A DNA stretch of 64,000 bases from Nitrospirota bacterium (GTDB lineage Bacteria; Nitrospinota_A; UBA7883; JACRGQ01). The notes under the pieces are model-generated. The model had not been told where the DNA came from. It did not search any database and was given only the letters and a program-made list of their open reading frames with translations. The stretch lies in the NCBI GenBank assembly GCA_024275955.1, contig JAJRYD010000026.1, positions 17,834 to 81,833 on the forward strand, read 5' to 3'. Position numbers and translations under genes: made by a program. Positions 18,310 to 27,625 of the stretch are shown piece after piece. Each line of letters starts with the position of its first letter. Positions within the stretch are counted from its first letter, which is position 1.

Positions 18310-21300
18310 ATGAATATAGCCCGATTTTCTGTCAAAAATCCTGTCTTTGCCAATCTCCTCCTAATGGTGATGCTTGTTGGTGGTGCAATTTCATACCATG
18401 CGATGCCGCGGGAGGTGTTCCCCGAGGTGCCTCTTGATATGATTATTGTAACCTCTGAGTATGTAGGGGCACCGCCTGAAGAGGTTGAAAAGCTTATTAC
18501 TATCCCTATAGAAAATGCTCTTGAAGCTGTTGAAAACATAGAATATATCTCATCTCAGAGCTATGAAAACATCTCGGTTGTGGAGGTGAAAATCCAGCAG
18601 GGGACTAAAGATGTTAGGAAAATGATTGACGCGATTAAAGACGAGCTAGCACAGGTGGAAAACTTCCCTGACGATGTTAAAGAGCCTAGGGTAATACTGA
18701 TAGAGAGTGAAATCCCTGTAATAAATGTCGCGGTAGCCGGGGCCGCGCCGGAGACTGTCCGGCGGGAGGCGGCGAAAGAGCTTAAACGCCGCTTGATGAT
18801 GATAAAGGGTGTGGCAAGAATCCAAACGAGCGGGGAGAGGGACCTTGAGATATGGGCAGAGGTAGACCCTTTTCGGATGTCGGCTCTCGGCATTTCTATA
18901 GACAAGGTTGTTTCGGCTATATCTTCAGCCAATGCCAATCTTCCGGCGGGAGAGATATCTTCCGGCAGGCATCAGTTTTCCCTTAGAACCAGCGACGAGA
19001 TAAAAACCGTGGAAGATGTTTCCGATGTTGTTATTTTCCGCGATAACGCCGGCCGTAGCGTGAAGGTTGGGGATATTGCGGAAGTTTCTGAGCAGTTCGA
19101 GGGAAGGCAAACAGCCGGAAGAGTCGACGGCGACGACGCTATAACGATGTACGTTATGAAATCAAGAACCGGCTCGACTATAGAGATAGCAAATGGGGTA
19201 AGGGAGGAGCTGGAAAGGTTTGGCAAGGAGCTTCCTGGCTCTATAGAGCTAAAGCTGAGCCAAGATTCGAGCAGATATATAAAGCAAAGGCTCAAGACCC
19301 TGTATACAAGCGGTGGAATAGGTCTTTTTATGGTCTGCCTTGTGCTTTTCTTTTTTCTTAACTGGCGGATGGCATTTTGGACAGCTTTGGGGATACCTGC
19401 CTCTTTTGCCGGCGCTATTTTGGTAATGGACAGCATAGGTATAACCATCAATATGATGACACTTTTTTCCCTTATTCTGGTTTTGGGCATGGTGGTTGAC
19501 GACGCGATAATAGTTACGGAAAATGTGTTTCGTTATCTTCAGCTTGGCTACTCTTCCGCTAAAGCGGCGGTTGTCGGCACCCAGCAGGTTTTCTGGCCGA
19601 TAATTGCCGCCACCGCCACCACTATGGCGGCGTTTTTGCCGATGCTCTTGATGGATGGCGTTATGGGTAAATTCATATCGACTATTCCGATAGTGGTAAG
19701 TATTACTCTTTTTGCCTCTTTTGTGGAAGCGTTTCTCGTTCTTCCTTCGCATCTGGCAGATTACGCGAAACCGTACGACAGATCCGCAAAGAGCGAGAGA
19801 GATTGGTTCCAAAGCGCAAGGAGAAGGTACCGGACGTTGATCAAAATATTGTTAAGGAGAAGATATCGGACTTTGGCGGTCGTATTAATTGTTTTTGCCG
19901 GAACGGTATACTATGCCAAAACGGAAATGAAATTTGTTTTGTTTCATTCTAAAGATCTTGTAGGGGTTGTAGTCGAGATCGAGATGCCGGTCGGCACCAG
20001 CCTGGAGGAGACAGGGGCGGCACTCGCCAAAGTAGAGGAGATAGCGAAGTCGCTTCCAGAGGAAGATATAAAGGCTACCGTTTCAACAGTCGGCATGCAC
20101 CTTGATTATGATAATGGAAGGTCGAGCTTTGGGAGCAACCTTGGGCAGACATTATTCGAGTCGACCGAGTTCGATACTCCCGGCCGGCGCAACGCTATAA
20201 TCGTCCTTGAAGAGATAAGGGAAAAAGTAAAACTGCTTACCGGAATTTCATCCATAGAGGTAAAACCGCATGGCGGAGGGCCTCCGGTCGGGAGGGCGCT
20301 TGAAGCGAGGGTAAGCGGCGAGGAGTATAAAATTTTAAGAGAGATAGTCCGCGAGGTAAAAAAAGAGATAGCATCTATCCCCGGTGTTAAAGAGATAAGG
20401 GACGATTTTAGCCACGGGAAAAGTGAAATACGGATAAAGCCTGCCCAAGACAAGCTTTCACTTTTCGGCCTTTCCAAGAGAGCGGTAGCCTCTGCGGTAA
20501 GAGCCGGTTTTGACGGGGAGGTAGCGGCTACGGTGAAGAGAGGGAGAGATAATATTGATGTGCGGGTTATGTTTGCGGAACCATATAGAAACGATATTGA
20601 TTTTATAACGGAGCTTTCGGTTCCTCTGCCACTTGAAGAAGGGCAGGTAAGGCTTTCCTCCGTGGCAGAACTGGAATGGAAAGAAGGGTTCGCAACCATA
20701 AACCGCTATAACCGTCAAAGAACGATAAAGGTTTTTGCCGATGTCGATAAGAAAATTATCACATCTTCCGAACTTGCCGAAATTGTCTCCAAACGGTTTG
20801 AAAACCTCTCAAAGGAATTTCCCGGCTATTCTCTGGGCTTTGGGGGAGAAAAGGAGGAACAGGAAAAATCAATCAAGTCGCTCATAGATGCAAGCATCCT
20901 CGGCCTTATGATTATCTATCTTATCCTCGGTACGCTTTTTAAATCGTTCCTCCAGCCTTTTGTAGTGATAGCGGCGATTCCGTTTTCTTTTATCGGCGTT
21001 GTGCTGGGACACGAGATAATGGGCGAGCCGATAGGCTTTCTATCTCTTATAGGCTTAGCGGCACTCACGGGGATTGTTGTAAATGACTCGCTGGTAATGG
21101 TCGATTTTATCAACAACGCGCGGAGGGGAGGGGCATCGAGATGGCTTTCGATACTTCGTTCTGCGTTTGTCCGCTTTAGGGCTGTAATACTTACATCGCT
21201 CACGACGATTCTTGGGCTTTCCACCTTGGCGTTTAAAACGACAGGTCAGGCGGCGTTTCTTGCCCCGATGGCTATATCAATCGTCTTTGGTCTCGTTTTC

Positions 21301-21414
21301 TCGACTGTTCTCACGCTGATGGTTATTCCCTGCTCCTACGCGGTGCTGGATGATATTATGCTGTTCCTGTACGGCAAGAGAGGCGTTGAAGGAAGGGAAG
21401 ATGATACCGTGTAA
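18310..21414 (+). CDS. RND-family efflux transporter, inner-membrane pump
   Basis: The 1034-residue protein has the RND pattern: one N-terminal membrane helix (about 12-28), a large periplasmic loop, six helices (about 335-530), a second loop, and six C-terminal helices (about 860-1020). The proton-relay acids lie in the helix containing LGMVVDDAIIV. RND pumps work with a periplasmic adaptor and an outer-membrane channel, but neither is adjacent, so this is an orphan pump. The ATG fits the family N-terminus, yet no Shine-Dalgarno is visible. A TATAAT box lies only 8 bp upstream, compatible with a leaderless or nearly leaderless transcript. Substrates are unknown. Confidence 0.93.
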   Translation: MNIARFSVKNPVFANLLLMVMLVGGAISYHAMPREVFPEVPLDMIIVTSEYVGAPPEEVEKLITIPIENALEAVENIEYISSQSYENISVVEVKIQQGTKDVRKMIDAIKDELAQVENFPDDVKEPRVILIESEIPVINVAVAGAAPETVRREAAKELKRRLMMIKGVARIQTSGERDLEIWAEVDPFRMSALGISIDKVVSAISSANANLPAGEISSGRHQFSLRTSDEIKTVEDVSDVVIFRDNAGRSVKVGDIAEVSEQFEGRQTAGRVDGDDAITMYVMKSRTGSTIEIANGVREELERFGKELPGSIELKLSQDSSRYIKQRLKTLYTSGGIGLFMVCLVLFFFLNWRMAFWTALGIPASFAGAILVMDSIGITINMMTLFSLILVLGMVVDDAIIVTENVFRYLQLGYSSAKAAVVGTQQVFWPIIAATATTMAAFLPMLLMDGVMGKFISTIPIVVSITLFASFVEAFLVLPSHLADYAKPYDRSAKSERDWFQSARRRYRTLIKILLRRRYRTLAVVLIVFAGTVYYAKTEMKFVLFHSKDLVGVVVEIEMPVGTSLEETGAALAKVEEIAKSLPEEDIKATVSTVGMHLDYDNGRSSFGSNLGQTLFESTEFDTPGRRNAIIVLEEIREKVKLLTGISSIEVKPHGGGPPVGRALEARVSGEEYKILREIVREVKKEIASIPGVKEIRDDFSHGKSEIRIKPAQDKLSLFGLSKRAVASAVRAGFDGEVAATVKRGRDNIDVRVMFAEPYRNDIDFITELSVPLPLEEGQVRLSSVAELEWKEGFATINRYNRQRTIKVFADVDKKIITSSELAEIVSKRFENLSKEFPGYSLGFGGEKEEQEKSIKSLIDASILGLMIIYLILGTLFKSFLQPFVVIAAIPFSFIGVVLGHEIMGEPIGFLSLIGLAALTGIVVNDSLVMVDFINNARRGGASRWLSILRSAFVRFRAVILTSLTTILGLSTLAFKTTGQAAFLAPMAISIVFGLVFSTVLTLMVIPCSYAVLDDIMLFLYGKRGVEGREDDTV

Positions 21415-21514
21415 GAGGGCATTACCCTGTACTGTTTTTTGTCAGGCTTGAAGTGGTGTGCTGTATAAAAATAGTGTTACAATCACCTGCTATACAAGGA
21501 GGTAGAGTTCGACA

Positions 21515-23503
21515 ATGAAAAATCTTTCGATGAAGTATAAGCTTGGACTGATGCTTCTTATTCCTGTGGTGGCACTTCTTCTTTATTCCATCTCTGTCGT
21601 TCTTGAAAAGAAAAACATAGTGCTTGAGATGGAGGATATGCTTTCCCTTTCTAGGCTGGCGGTCGCGGTAAGCGGCGTTGTGCATGAAACCCAAAAGGAG
21701 AGGGGAGTTACCGCTGGTTTTCTTGGTTCTGGAGGGAGAGAATTTATTGACGAGGTTCCCGCGCAAAGACTTAATACCGATAGCAAGGTAGAGGAATTAA
21801 CCGTTTTGCTGGAAACCTTTGACAAAGATAAATTCGGCCAAAAATTCGTATCTTCACTCAACTCGGTGATGGGAGAACTGGAAGGCATAGATGCCAAAAG
21901 AGAAAAGATGAGTGAGATGAAGATGCCTGTTAAGGATGCTATAGCGTATTACAGCGGGATGAACGCCAGATTTTTGGATATTATTTCGATGATGGGCGCC
22001 ACGCTTTGCAAAGACCCTGAAGTTACCGTGTCGTTTCTTACTTATTACTCTCTTGAGCAGGAAAAAGAGAGAGCTGGAATAGAAAGGGCGGTTTTAAGCA
22101 ATACTTTTGCCGCCGATATGTTTGCTCCGGGAATGTATAAAAAATTCGTGGAGCTTGTCGCATTGCAGACAGCTTTTGGCAAACAGTTTCTTTTGATGGC
22201 AAAGGAAGATGAAAAAGATTATTACCATGAGCAGATGAGCGGTTCGGCTGTTGACGAAACAATCCGCATTAGAAATGTGGCGTTCAGCCGCGCGGTGGAA
22301 GGCGGTTTTGGAATAGAGGCGAAATACTGGTTCCAAAAGCAGACGGAAAAAATAAACAGAATGAAGAATGTGGAGACGTTTCTTTCCAAAAAGCTTGTAG
22401 CGCTTGCCGAGAAAAAGAAGAGAACGGCCAAAACTGCTCTTATAACCGACATAATAATGACAGCCTCGGCACTTATGGCAACCGTTGTAATGTCGATACT
22501 TCTTAGCCGGAATATTGTAGCTTCTCTCAAAAATGTTATCGACGGTATGCGTGTAATGGCTGATAATAGCGATCTTACCCACCGTATTTCCGCCGAGCGT
22601 AAGGACGAAATGGGCGAACTTGCGAAATGGTTTAACATTTCTGTCTCGACGCTTCATGAGGTTATCTCCAAACTTGCCACGGCGACCGAAAAAATTTCTG
22701 GTTCCGTTGAAGCGCTTACTTCCGACGCCAGGCGCTCCCTTGACGGAAGCAGAGAGCAGACACATCATACGGAAGGGATAGCGACGGCAACGATGGAGAT
22801 GAGCGCCACCATAAATAGTCTTGCCGAAAGCACATCACATATGGGCAAGCTTTCTAAAAAGGCAAAAGATGTCGCAAGAAACGGATCCCAAATGCTTTCG
22901 GAATCTCTCAGCGGAATCAAAGAGATAGAGGGAAGCATAAAAGACTCTGCCGAGGTTATTAAAAAACTTGGGAAAAGTTCGCAGAAAATCGGCGAGATAG
23001 CAGGCGTTATTACCGATATTGCCGACCAGACGAACCTCCTTGCCCTTAATGCCGCGATAGAGGCGGCAAGAGCGGGAGAGCATGGCAGGGGGTTTGCCGT
23101 GGTTGCAGACGAAGTGAGAAAGCTTGCCGAGAGAACCGCGAAAGCTACGGAAGAGATAAGCATGATGATTTCCGATATCCAGTCGCAATCGGTTGAGGCG
23201 GTAGACTCTATGGGTAAAGGAACTGCCGAGTTTTCTACATGGGTAGAAAAAATAAGCGGTGCGGAAACTGTTTTTAACGAGATAGTCGATACGGTCGATA
23301 TTGTTTCGGAAAGGGTGGAAGGTGTAGCTACGGCGGTGGAAGAACAGGCTACTACTTCTGACCAAATCTCGAAAAACAGCACAACAATGTCCGATCTGGC
23401 GAAAGACCTTACAAGATCAGCGGAAAATACCGCCGGTTCCGCCAAGGAGCTTGGCGCGCTTGCGGCCGATTTGAGCGCTACCGTTAAGCTTTTCAAAATT
23501 TAG
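21515..23503 (+). CDS. methyl-accepting chemotaxis protein with NIT sensor domain
   Basis: The 662-residue receptor has a first membrane helix (about 10-26) and an all-helical periplasmic domain (about 45-300) whose [14 protein letters not shown] segment is typical of NIT (nitrate/nitrite-type) sensors. A second helix (about 310-335), HAMP (about 335-390) and a long signalling coiled coil follow. The hairpin tip, about residues 495-550, includes [19 protein letters not shown]. It should pass ligand signals to CheA/CheW. The ligand may be nitrate or nitrite by family analogy only. AAGGAGG lies 12 bp before the ATG. No che genes are near. Confidence 0.93.
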   Translation: MKNLSMKYKLGLMLLIPVVALLLYSISVVLEKKNIVLEMEDMLSLSRLAVAVSGVVHETQKERGVTAGFLGSGGREFIDEVPAQRLNTDSKVEELTVLLETFDKDKFGQKFVSSLNSVMGELEGIDAKREKMSEMKMPVKDAIAYYSGMNARFLDIISMMGATLCKDPEVTVSFLTYYSLEQEKERAGIERAVLSNTFAADMFAPGMYKKFVELVALQTAFGKQFLLMAKEDEKDYYHEQMSGSAVDETIRIRNVAFSRAVEGGFGIEAKYWFQKQTEKINRMKNVETFLSKKLVALAEKKKRTAKTALITDIIMTASALMATVVMSILLSRNIVASLKNVIDGMRVMADNSDLTHRISAERKDEMGELAKWFNISVSTLHEVISKLATATEKISGSVEALTSDARRSLDGSREQTHHTEGIATATMEMSATINSLAESTSHMGKLSKKAKDVARNGSQMLSESLSGIKEIEGSIKDSAEVIKKLGKSSQKIGEIAGVITDIADQTNLLALNAAIEAARAGEHGRGFAVVADEVRKLAERTAKATEEISMMISDIQSQSVEAVDSMGKGTAEFSTWVEKISGAETVFNEIVDTVDIVSERVEGVATAVEEQATTSDQISKNSTTMSDLAKDLTRSAENTAGSAKELGALAADLSATVKLFKI

Positions 23504-23682
23504 GTAGCAGATGAAACCAACGTTCCAGCGTTCCGCTAAGACCTTTTGTTGTTAAAGGCCCATAGAGTTGCCGGCAGTAGGCCATTCGGCCGTATTTGGG
23601 TAATCTGCCGATGGGGGTATACTCCCTTCGATTTTCTAATCAGCCCCATCTTACCCGCAGGGTGCCAGCCGCAATGCTCGTC

Positions 23683-23807
23683 GGCTGTTGCCGAAATAGT
23701 TTTTGGAGTGTTTGAAGGAGAAGTTCATTTTCTAACTTCTCAAAAATAGATGCTTTAGCGATTGGCGATTTGTGGAAAAATCGAATTTATGCCATTCGGC
23801 AACAGCC
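23683..23807. repeat. MITE-like element, copy A
   Basis: A 125-bp element bounded by a perfect 13-bp terminal inverted repeat, GGCTGTTGCCGAA (23683-23695) and TTCGGCAACAGCC (23795-23807). Its interior shares the core TCTAACTTCTCAAAAATAGA plus flanking bases with copy B. No open reading frame. No clear target duplication. Confidence 0.75.
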
Positions 23808-23813
23808 CCCTTT

Positions 23814-23932
23814 AGGGTTCCTCTAAAAATAAGTGATTTTCTTCATCGGTTTCGGCAATAGTACTAAATCCCCATCTATAATTCGACCAACCAAAAGTCA
23901 GAACTTTAAAAATAGATTTTTAGAGGTTCCCT
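23814..23932. repeat. inverted-repeat element of a second family
   Basis: A 119-bp unit bounded by AGGGTTCCTCTAAAAA (23814-23829) and TTTTTAGAGGTTCCCT (23917-23932), which pair at 14 of 16 positions. It starts 7 bp after copy A and is followed directly by a half-element (23936-23987), suggesting nested or serial insertion. Confidence 0.6.
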
Positions 23933-23935
23933 GTA

Positions 23936-23987
23936 GAGATTGGCAATTTTAAGCAAAATCAAATTTATAGGATTTGGCAATAGTTCC
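23936..23987. repeat. partial copy of the copy A/B element (right end)
   Basis: The stretch GATTGGCAATTTTAAGC, then AAAATCAAATTTAT, then GGCAATAGTTCC matches the right 50 bp or so of copies A and B with substitutions. The left half is missing. Confidence 0.55.
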
Positions 23988-24278
23988 ATCTGAAAGTAAT
24001 CTTTTAAGGTACCTAGTCGTCCATAATAAAGCTGTTTAATACTGCGAACAAAGGTTAATATCGGTTTTTAACTCTTTGAAAATTTCAAGAAAAATGAAGA
24101 AGCAATCAAAAACATGGTTATTTAGCTCAAGGTTATTTACAAAAACCTCCTCCTTAGCGAAGAGGAAAGAGGGGTCGCCCGAAGGGCGTGGGTGGTTCTT
24201 ATTAGTAACCTTTCCGGCGTTTTGCGGTGCCTTCCCTTCTTAAAAAGGGAAAGGTTGTTATAATCGTTTAAACAATAA

Positions 24279-24407
24279 GGGACTGTTTCCAAAAGAGTTT
24301 TTTGAGCGTTTTAAGGGGAGGTTTATTTTCTAACTTCTCAAAAATAGATGCTTTAGCGGTTAGCAATTTCAAACAAAATCAAATTTATCTCATTCGGCAA
24401 CAGCCCC
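24279..24407. repeat. MITE-like element, copy B, with 5-bp target duplication
   Basis: A 129-bp element with imperfect terminal inverted repeats (GGGACTGTTTCC at the left; the right end reads GGCAACAGCCCC). It is flanked by an exact AATAA direct repeat at 24274-24278 and 24408-24412, as expected from transposition. Its interior is close to copy A, with an identical 29-bp run including TCTAACTTCTCAAAAATAGA. It ends 30 bp before dinB. Confidence 0.75.
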
Positions 24408-24437
24408 AATAAACGACTTTTTTGGTGATAACTATCT

Positions 24438-25571
24438 ATGCTTAAAAGCGTAAAAAAACCGAAAATATGCTATCCTGCAATTGTAGTGGAGAGCTTGGGT
24501 GAGAGCATAAGGAAAATTATTCATGTCGATATGGATTCCTTTTACGCCTCTATAGAGGTTAGGGATAGCAGTTCTCTTGCCGGCAGGCCTATAGCAGTCG
24601 GCGGCGATCCGTCAAAAAGGGGGGTTATCGCGACAGCTAGTTATGAGGCGAGAAAGTTCGGGGTTCGTTCTGCCATATCTTCTGCTAAGGCAAAAGCTAT
24701 CTGCCCAAAGCTTATAATTCTCAAACCAGATATGAAGAAGTATCAAGAGGAGTCGAGGAAGATTCATTCCGTTTTTCGTCATTTTACTGACCTTGTGGAG
24801 CCGTTATCGCTCGACGAGGCGTATCTTGATGTAAGCCGGCTTAAATGTTTTGGGGGGAGCGCGACGCTTATTGCCGCCGAAATACGCAAAATGATTTTTC
24901 GCGAAACTTCGCTTACCGCGTCTGCCGGCATAGCCCCCAATAAATTTTTGGCCAAAGTCGCCAGCGACTGGAACAAGCCTAACCGGCAGTTTGTTATTAC
25001 CCCTGATATGGTGAACGGTTTTGTTTTGAAGCTTCCTGTTGAAAAAATATCGGGAGTAGGCAGGGTAACTGCGCAAAAGATGGCTCGGTTTGGGATAAGA
25101 ACCTGTGCCGACCTCCAGAAACAGCCTAAAACAAAGCTCGAAACGATGTTCGGCAGTTTTGGGAAACAGCTTTACCTTATATGCAGAGGAATTGACGACA
25201 CCGCTGTTGTAACTTCCAGGGTGCCGAAGTCGGTAAGCGTTGAGAAAACTTTTGAGAGAGATCTTTTCTCGTTTGAGGAATGCGAAGCGGTTTTGCCGGA
25301 ACTGTACGGAAGGTTTTGCGAAAGGTTCCGCAAGAGCGCCAAGAAAGGCAGAGAGCTGAAAACGCTTTTTGTCAAAGTTAAGTTTAGTGATTTTAAGTCA
25401 ACTACCGTCGAAGAGAGCTTCGACAGCATAGATATCGAGAACTTCCGTAAATTGCTAAAAGAAGGTTATAGCAGAGGTACGCTTTCGGTGAGACTGCTTG
25501 GTCTTGGGGTTCGCTTTCGCGGCGGGAAAAACGGTTCTGAAAAAGAGGCACAGCTAGCTCTCTTTAGCTGA
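24438..25571 (+). CDS. dinB: DNA polymerase IV (Y-family)
   Basis: The 377-residue translesion polymerase has the catalytic motifs HVDMDSFYASIE (about 30-41) and SLDEAYLDVS (about 122-131). The helix-hairpin-helix KISGVGRVTAQKM and a C-terminal little-finger domain follow. The N-terminus is about 20 residues longer than usual before HVDMD. ATG 24438 has a weak GGTGA site, while a TTG at 24495 preceded by GGAG would give a more typical N-terminus, so the start is uncertain. Inserted repeats end just upstream and may have replaced the native promoter. Confidence 0.94.
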   Translation: MLKSVKKPKICYPAIVVESLGESIRKIIHVDMDSFYASIEVRDSSSLAGRPIAVGGDPSKRGVIATASYEARKFGVRSAISSAKAKAICPKLIILKPDMKKYQEESRKIHSVFRHFTDLVEPLSLDEAYLDVSRLKCFGGSATLIAAEIRKMIFRETSLTASAGIAPNKFLAKVASDWNKPNRQFVITPDMVNGFVLKLPVEKISGVGRVTAQKMARFGIRTCADLQKQPKTKLETMFGSFGKQLYLICRGIDDTAVVTSRVPKSVSVEKTFERDLFSFEECEAVLPELYGRFCERFRKSAKKGRELKTLFVKVKFSDFKSTTVEESFDSIDIENFRKLLKEGYSRGTLSVRLLGLGVRFRGGKNGSEKEAQLALFS

Positions 25572-25685
25572 CTGGCAAAGATGTTAATCAGCCTGTAAGT
25601 AGCTGTTTTTCAGAGCTTTCTTATTTTAGGAAGTGGTGATATCATAACCGCTTAGAGAAATAGGTTTTATAAGGGAGTTATTGTA

Positions 25686-26351
25686 TTGAGGGTCGCGTCG
25701 TTACTGTTTTTGACTCTTTTCATCTCTGCTTGCGGTGGCGGAAGCTCTCACTATTACGTCAGCGGCGAGTCGGATTCAGGGTCGGTAAATGTTAGCATCA
25801 AAAATGAGGGTCTCCTTTCCGCAATGGAAGACGGGATGTTTGGCACCTTTGCTACTGGCGGGAATTGCGATCTTTCAAAGGCCGAATATCTCGGCAAAGC
25901 TAAAAGCGTTGTCGACGATATAAACGCGAATCTCGATATCCTTTCTGCTTTTTCTCCGCCAGTCTATTCTGTCGTCGCCAAAAGAGCGCCGCCGCGCGAA
26001 GATGGAGAAATTGCCGTCTATCTTTGCGACGAGATAGGTTTTAGGGCTTTTACGCTTTACCGTTCGGTTTTTATATCCAACAGGTTTATGGAGGAGATGG
26101 AAGAGGCGGCCCTTGAGTGGGGCGATATTTCGATTTTGGATTCAGCTATCGCGTATGTCATCTACCACGAGGTGGGGCATGCCGCGATGAACCATTCGGC
26201 GGTGAAGATGCCGTTTGGCACTGATGACGGCGGTTATCATTTTGACATGCCGCAAGAGGTCGACGCGGACCGTTTTGCCTACGAGATGATGACGCTTACC
26301 GGCAAAAACATGCTCGGCATGGTGATGGTGCAGTCGCTTGACGGACTCTAG
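25686..26351 (+). CDS. putative lipoprotein zinc metallopeptidase
   Basis: The 221-residue protein has a short signal peptide with lipobox at Cys16 (LFISAC), then a Gly/Ser linker. Late in the chain there is HEVGH at 161-165, followed by Glu191 in PQEVDADRFAYEMM. HExxH plus a downstream E-x-x-A-D is the arrangement of gluzincin peptidases such as M48, but the membrane helices and overall size of M48 are missing. It is therefore best described as a lipid-anchored, M48-like putative peptidase of unknown substrate. The start is TTG with AAGGGAG 8 bp upstream. The gene stands alone. Confidence 0.65.
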   Translation: MRVASLLFLTLFISACGGGSSHYYVSGESDSGSVNVSIKNEGLLSAMEDGMFGTFATGGNCDLSKAEYLGKAKSVVDDINANLDILSAFSPPVYSVVAKRAPPREDGEIAVYLCDEIGFRAFTLYRSVFISNRFMEEMEEAALEWGDISILDSAIAYVIYHEVGHAAMNHSAVKMPFGTDDGGYHFDMPQEVDADRFAYEMMTLTGKNMLGMVMVQSLDGL

Positions 26352-26430
26352 AATTAAACGATTTTAATTTGTTTTTTTTGGCATTGTTGCGTAACATTCA
26401 TTTTTGAACCTGTAATTCAAAGGAAAGAAA

Positions 26431-26625
26431 ATGGCTATTGACAAGCAGTTACTTGAGATTCTTGCCTGCCCCAAATGCAAGGGCGACCTAGCACTGACAG
26501 AAAAGCAAGACGGGCTCGTTTGCGGCTCGTGCCGGCTTTTGTACGAAATTAAAGATGAAATCCCGATAATGCTGATAGACGAAGCGGTTAAACTTGGCGA
26601 AGATCTTAAACCTATTTCTTCCTGA
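26431..26625 (+). CDS. Trm112 family protein
   Basis: The 64-residue zinc-ribbon protein has two CxxC pairs, Cys13/Cys16 (ILACPKCKG) and Cys31/Cys34 (CGSC), and the family ending EIPIMLIDEA. Bacterial Trm112-like proteins (YcaR type) have poorly defined roles; in eukaryotes and archaea the family activates methyltransferases. An AAAGGA ribosome site precedes the ATG. The glycosyltransferase starts 4 bp after its stop, and bacterial Trm112-like genes often lie near lipopolysaccharide genes. Confidence 0.9.
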   Translation: MAIDKQLLEILACPKCKGDLALTEKQDGLVCGSCRLLYEIKDEIPIMLIDEAVKLGEDLKPISS

Positions 26626-26629
26626 ACAG

Positions 26630-27382
26630 ATGACTCTCCCTCTCTCCGTTGCCATTATCTCATTTAACGAAGAGAAAAAAATAGAAGATTGCCTCAAGTC
26701 TGTCTGGTGGGCCGATGAAAAGATTGTTGTCGATTCCAATAGCGTTGACAGAACAAGAGAGGTTGCAAAGAGGGAGGGCGCAAAGGTTATTAAGCGGGAT
26801 TGGCAGGGGTATATAGACCAAAAAAATTTTGCCTTAGAGAGTTGCAGGAACGAATGGGTTCTCTCTATCGACGCTGATGAGAGAGTCTCCAGAAAACTGT
26901 ATGAGGAAATATCGCAGGTTTTAGGAAAACCGTCTGCCGACGGATATTCAATGCCGCGTAAAGTTTTCTACATAAATAGGTGGATAGAGCATTGCGGCTG
27001 GTACCCTGCGAATAAGGTGAGGCTGGTTAGAAAATCGAAAGCGAAGTGGGGAGGCGTCGACCCCCATGACAGCCTGTTGGTGGATGGAAAGGTAGAAAAG
27101 CTTAAAGGAGATATCTACCATCTTTCGTTCGACTCTATCCACGATCATTTTAAAACGATTGATAGTTTCACAAAGGTAGGCGCCGAGGAGGCTTTTAAAA
27201 TGGGTAAACGGGCGAACATGCTTGATATTACAGTTAGGCCTTGTTTTACTTTTGTTAAAATGTATTTTTTGAAGCTCGGTTTTCTGGACGGCATCCCTGG
27301 CCTGATTATCTGCCTGCTTTCAGCTTTTCATACTTTTACTAAGTATCAAAGGCTCTATTTCTTGGCGGAGCATGGCAGATAA
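26630..27382 (+). CDS. family 2 glycosyltransferase, WaaE/KdtX-like
   Basis: The 250-residue cytoplasmic enzyme opens with LSVAIISFNEEKKIEDCL, typical of GT-A transferases. It then shows VVDSNSVDRT and the metal/nucleotide-sugar motif SIDADER near residue 85. Its overall pattern (W-GYIDQKNFAL, WYP-KVRLVRK, GGVDPHD) matches the group of lipopolysaccharide core glucosyltransferases named WaaE or KdtX. The frame is open from a TTG at 26594 inside the Trm112 gene, but ATG 26630 gives the expected N-terminus. A hydrophobic C-terminal stretch (FLDGIPGLIICLLSAFHTF) may bind the membrane. The acceptor sugar is not known. Confidence 0.85.
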   Translation: MTLPLSVAIISFNEEKKIEDCLKSVWWADEKIVVDSNSVDRTREVAKREGAKVIKRDWQGYIDQKNFALESCRNEWVLSIDADERVSRKLYEEISQVLGKPSADGYSMPRKVFYINRWIEHCGWYPANKVRLVRKSKAKWGGVDPHDSLLVDGKVEKLKGDIYHLSFDSIHDHFKTIDSFTKVGAEEAFKMGKRANMLDITVRPCFTFVKMYFLKLGFLDGIPGLIICLLSAFHTFTKYQRLYFLAEHGR

Positions 27383-27625
27383 TCCTCTGATGGCTGACTG
27401 TAGTTTTATTGTTGCTAGGTTCACTCTGTAAGCGTTAATCGGCCTTGCGCGGTTCTAAAGCTTAGAGCCGGATTAAAGATGGTTCGCCGACCTCTAGTTA
27501 TGCCGCGGGGAGTCTTCATTTTTTTGTCTGCCGCTTATCGCTTATACTAACTTCTCTTCTTAAACAATAATGCTTTAGAGGTGCCTATAAAATTAGGGGC
27601 GGTTCAAAATAGTTTAGAGAGCCAG

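Larger units (their letters stand above)
23504..24437. other. 934-bp gene-free interval made largely of nested repeats
   Basis: No convincing gene is present between the chemoreceptor and dinB. From about 23,680 onward it contains at least three related or nested inverted-repeat elements, listed separately. Around 24,140-24,260 there is a purine/pyrimidine-rich stretch with an imperfect hairpin (CCTTCCCTTCTT against AAAAAGGGAAAGG). One 67-codon open frame at 23546-23749 runs across repeat sequence and has no ribosome site. Confidence 0.7.

Noticed and set aside
23546-23749. 67-codon open frame after the chemoreceptor
   Set aside because: It runs into MITE-like repeat sequence, has no ribosome site and no recognisable sequence features.
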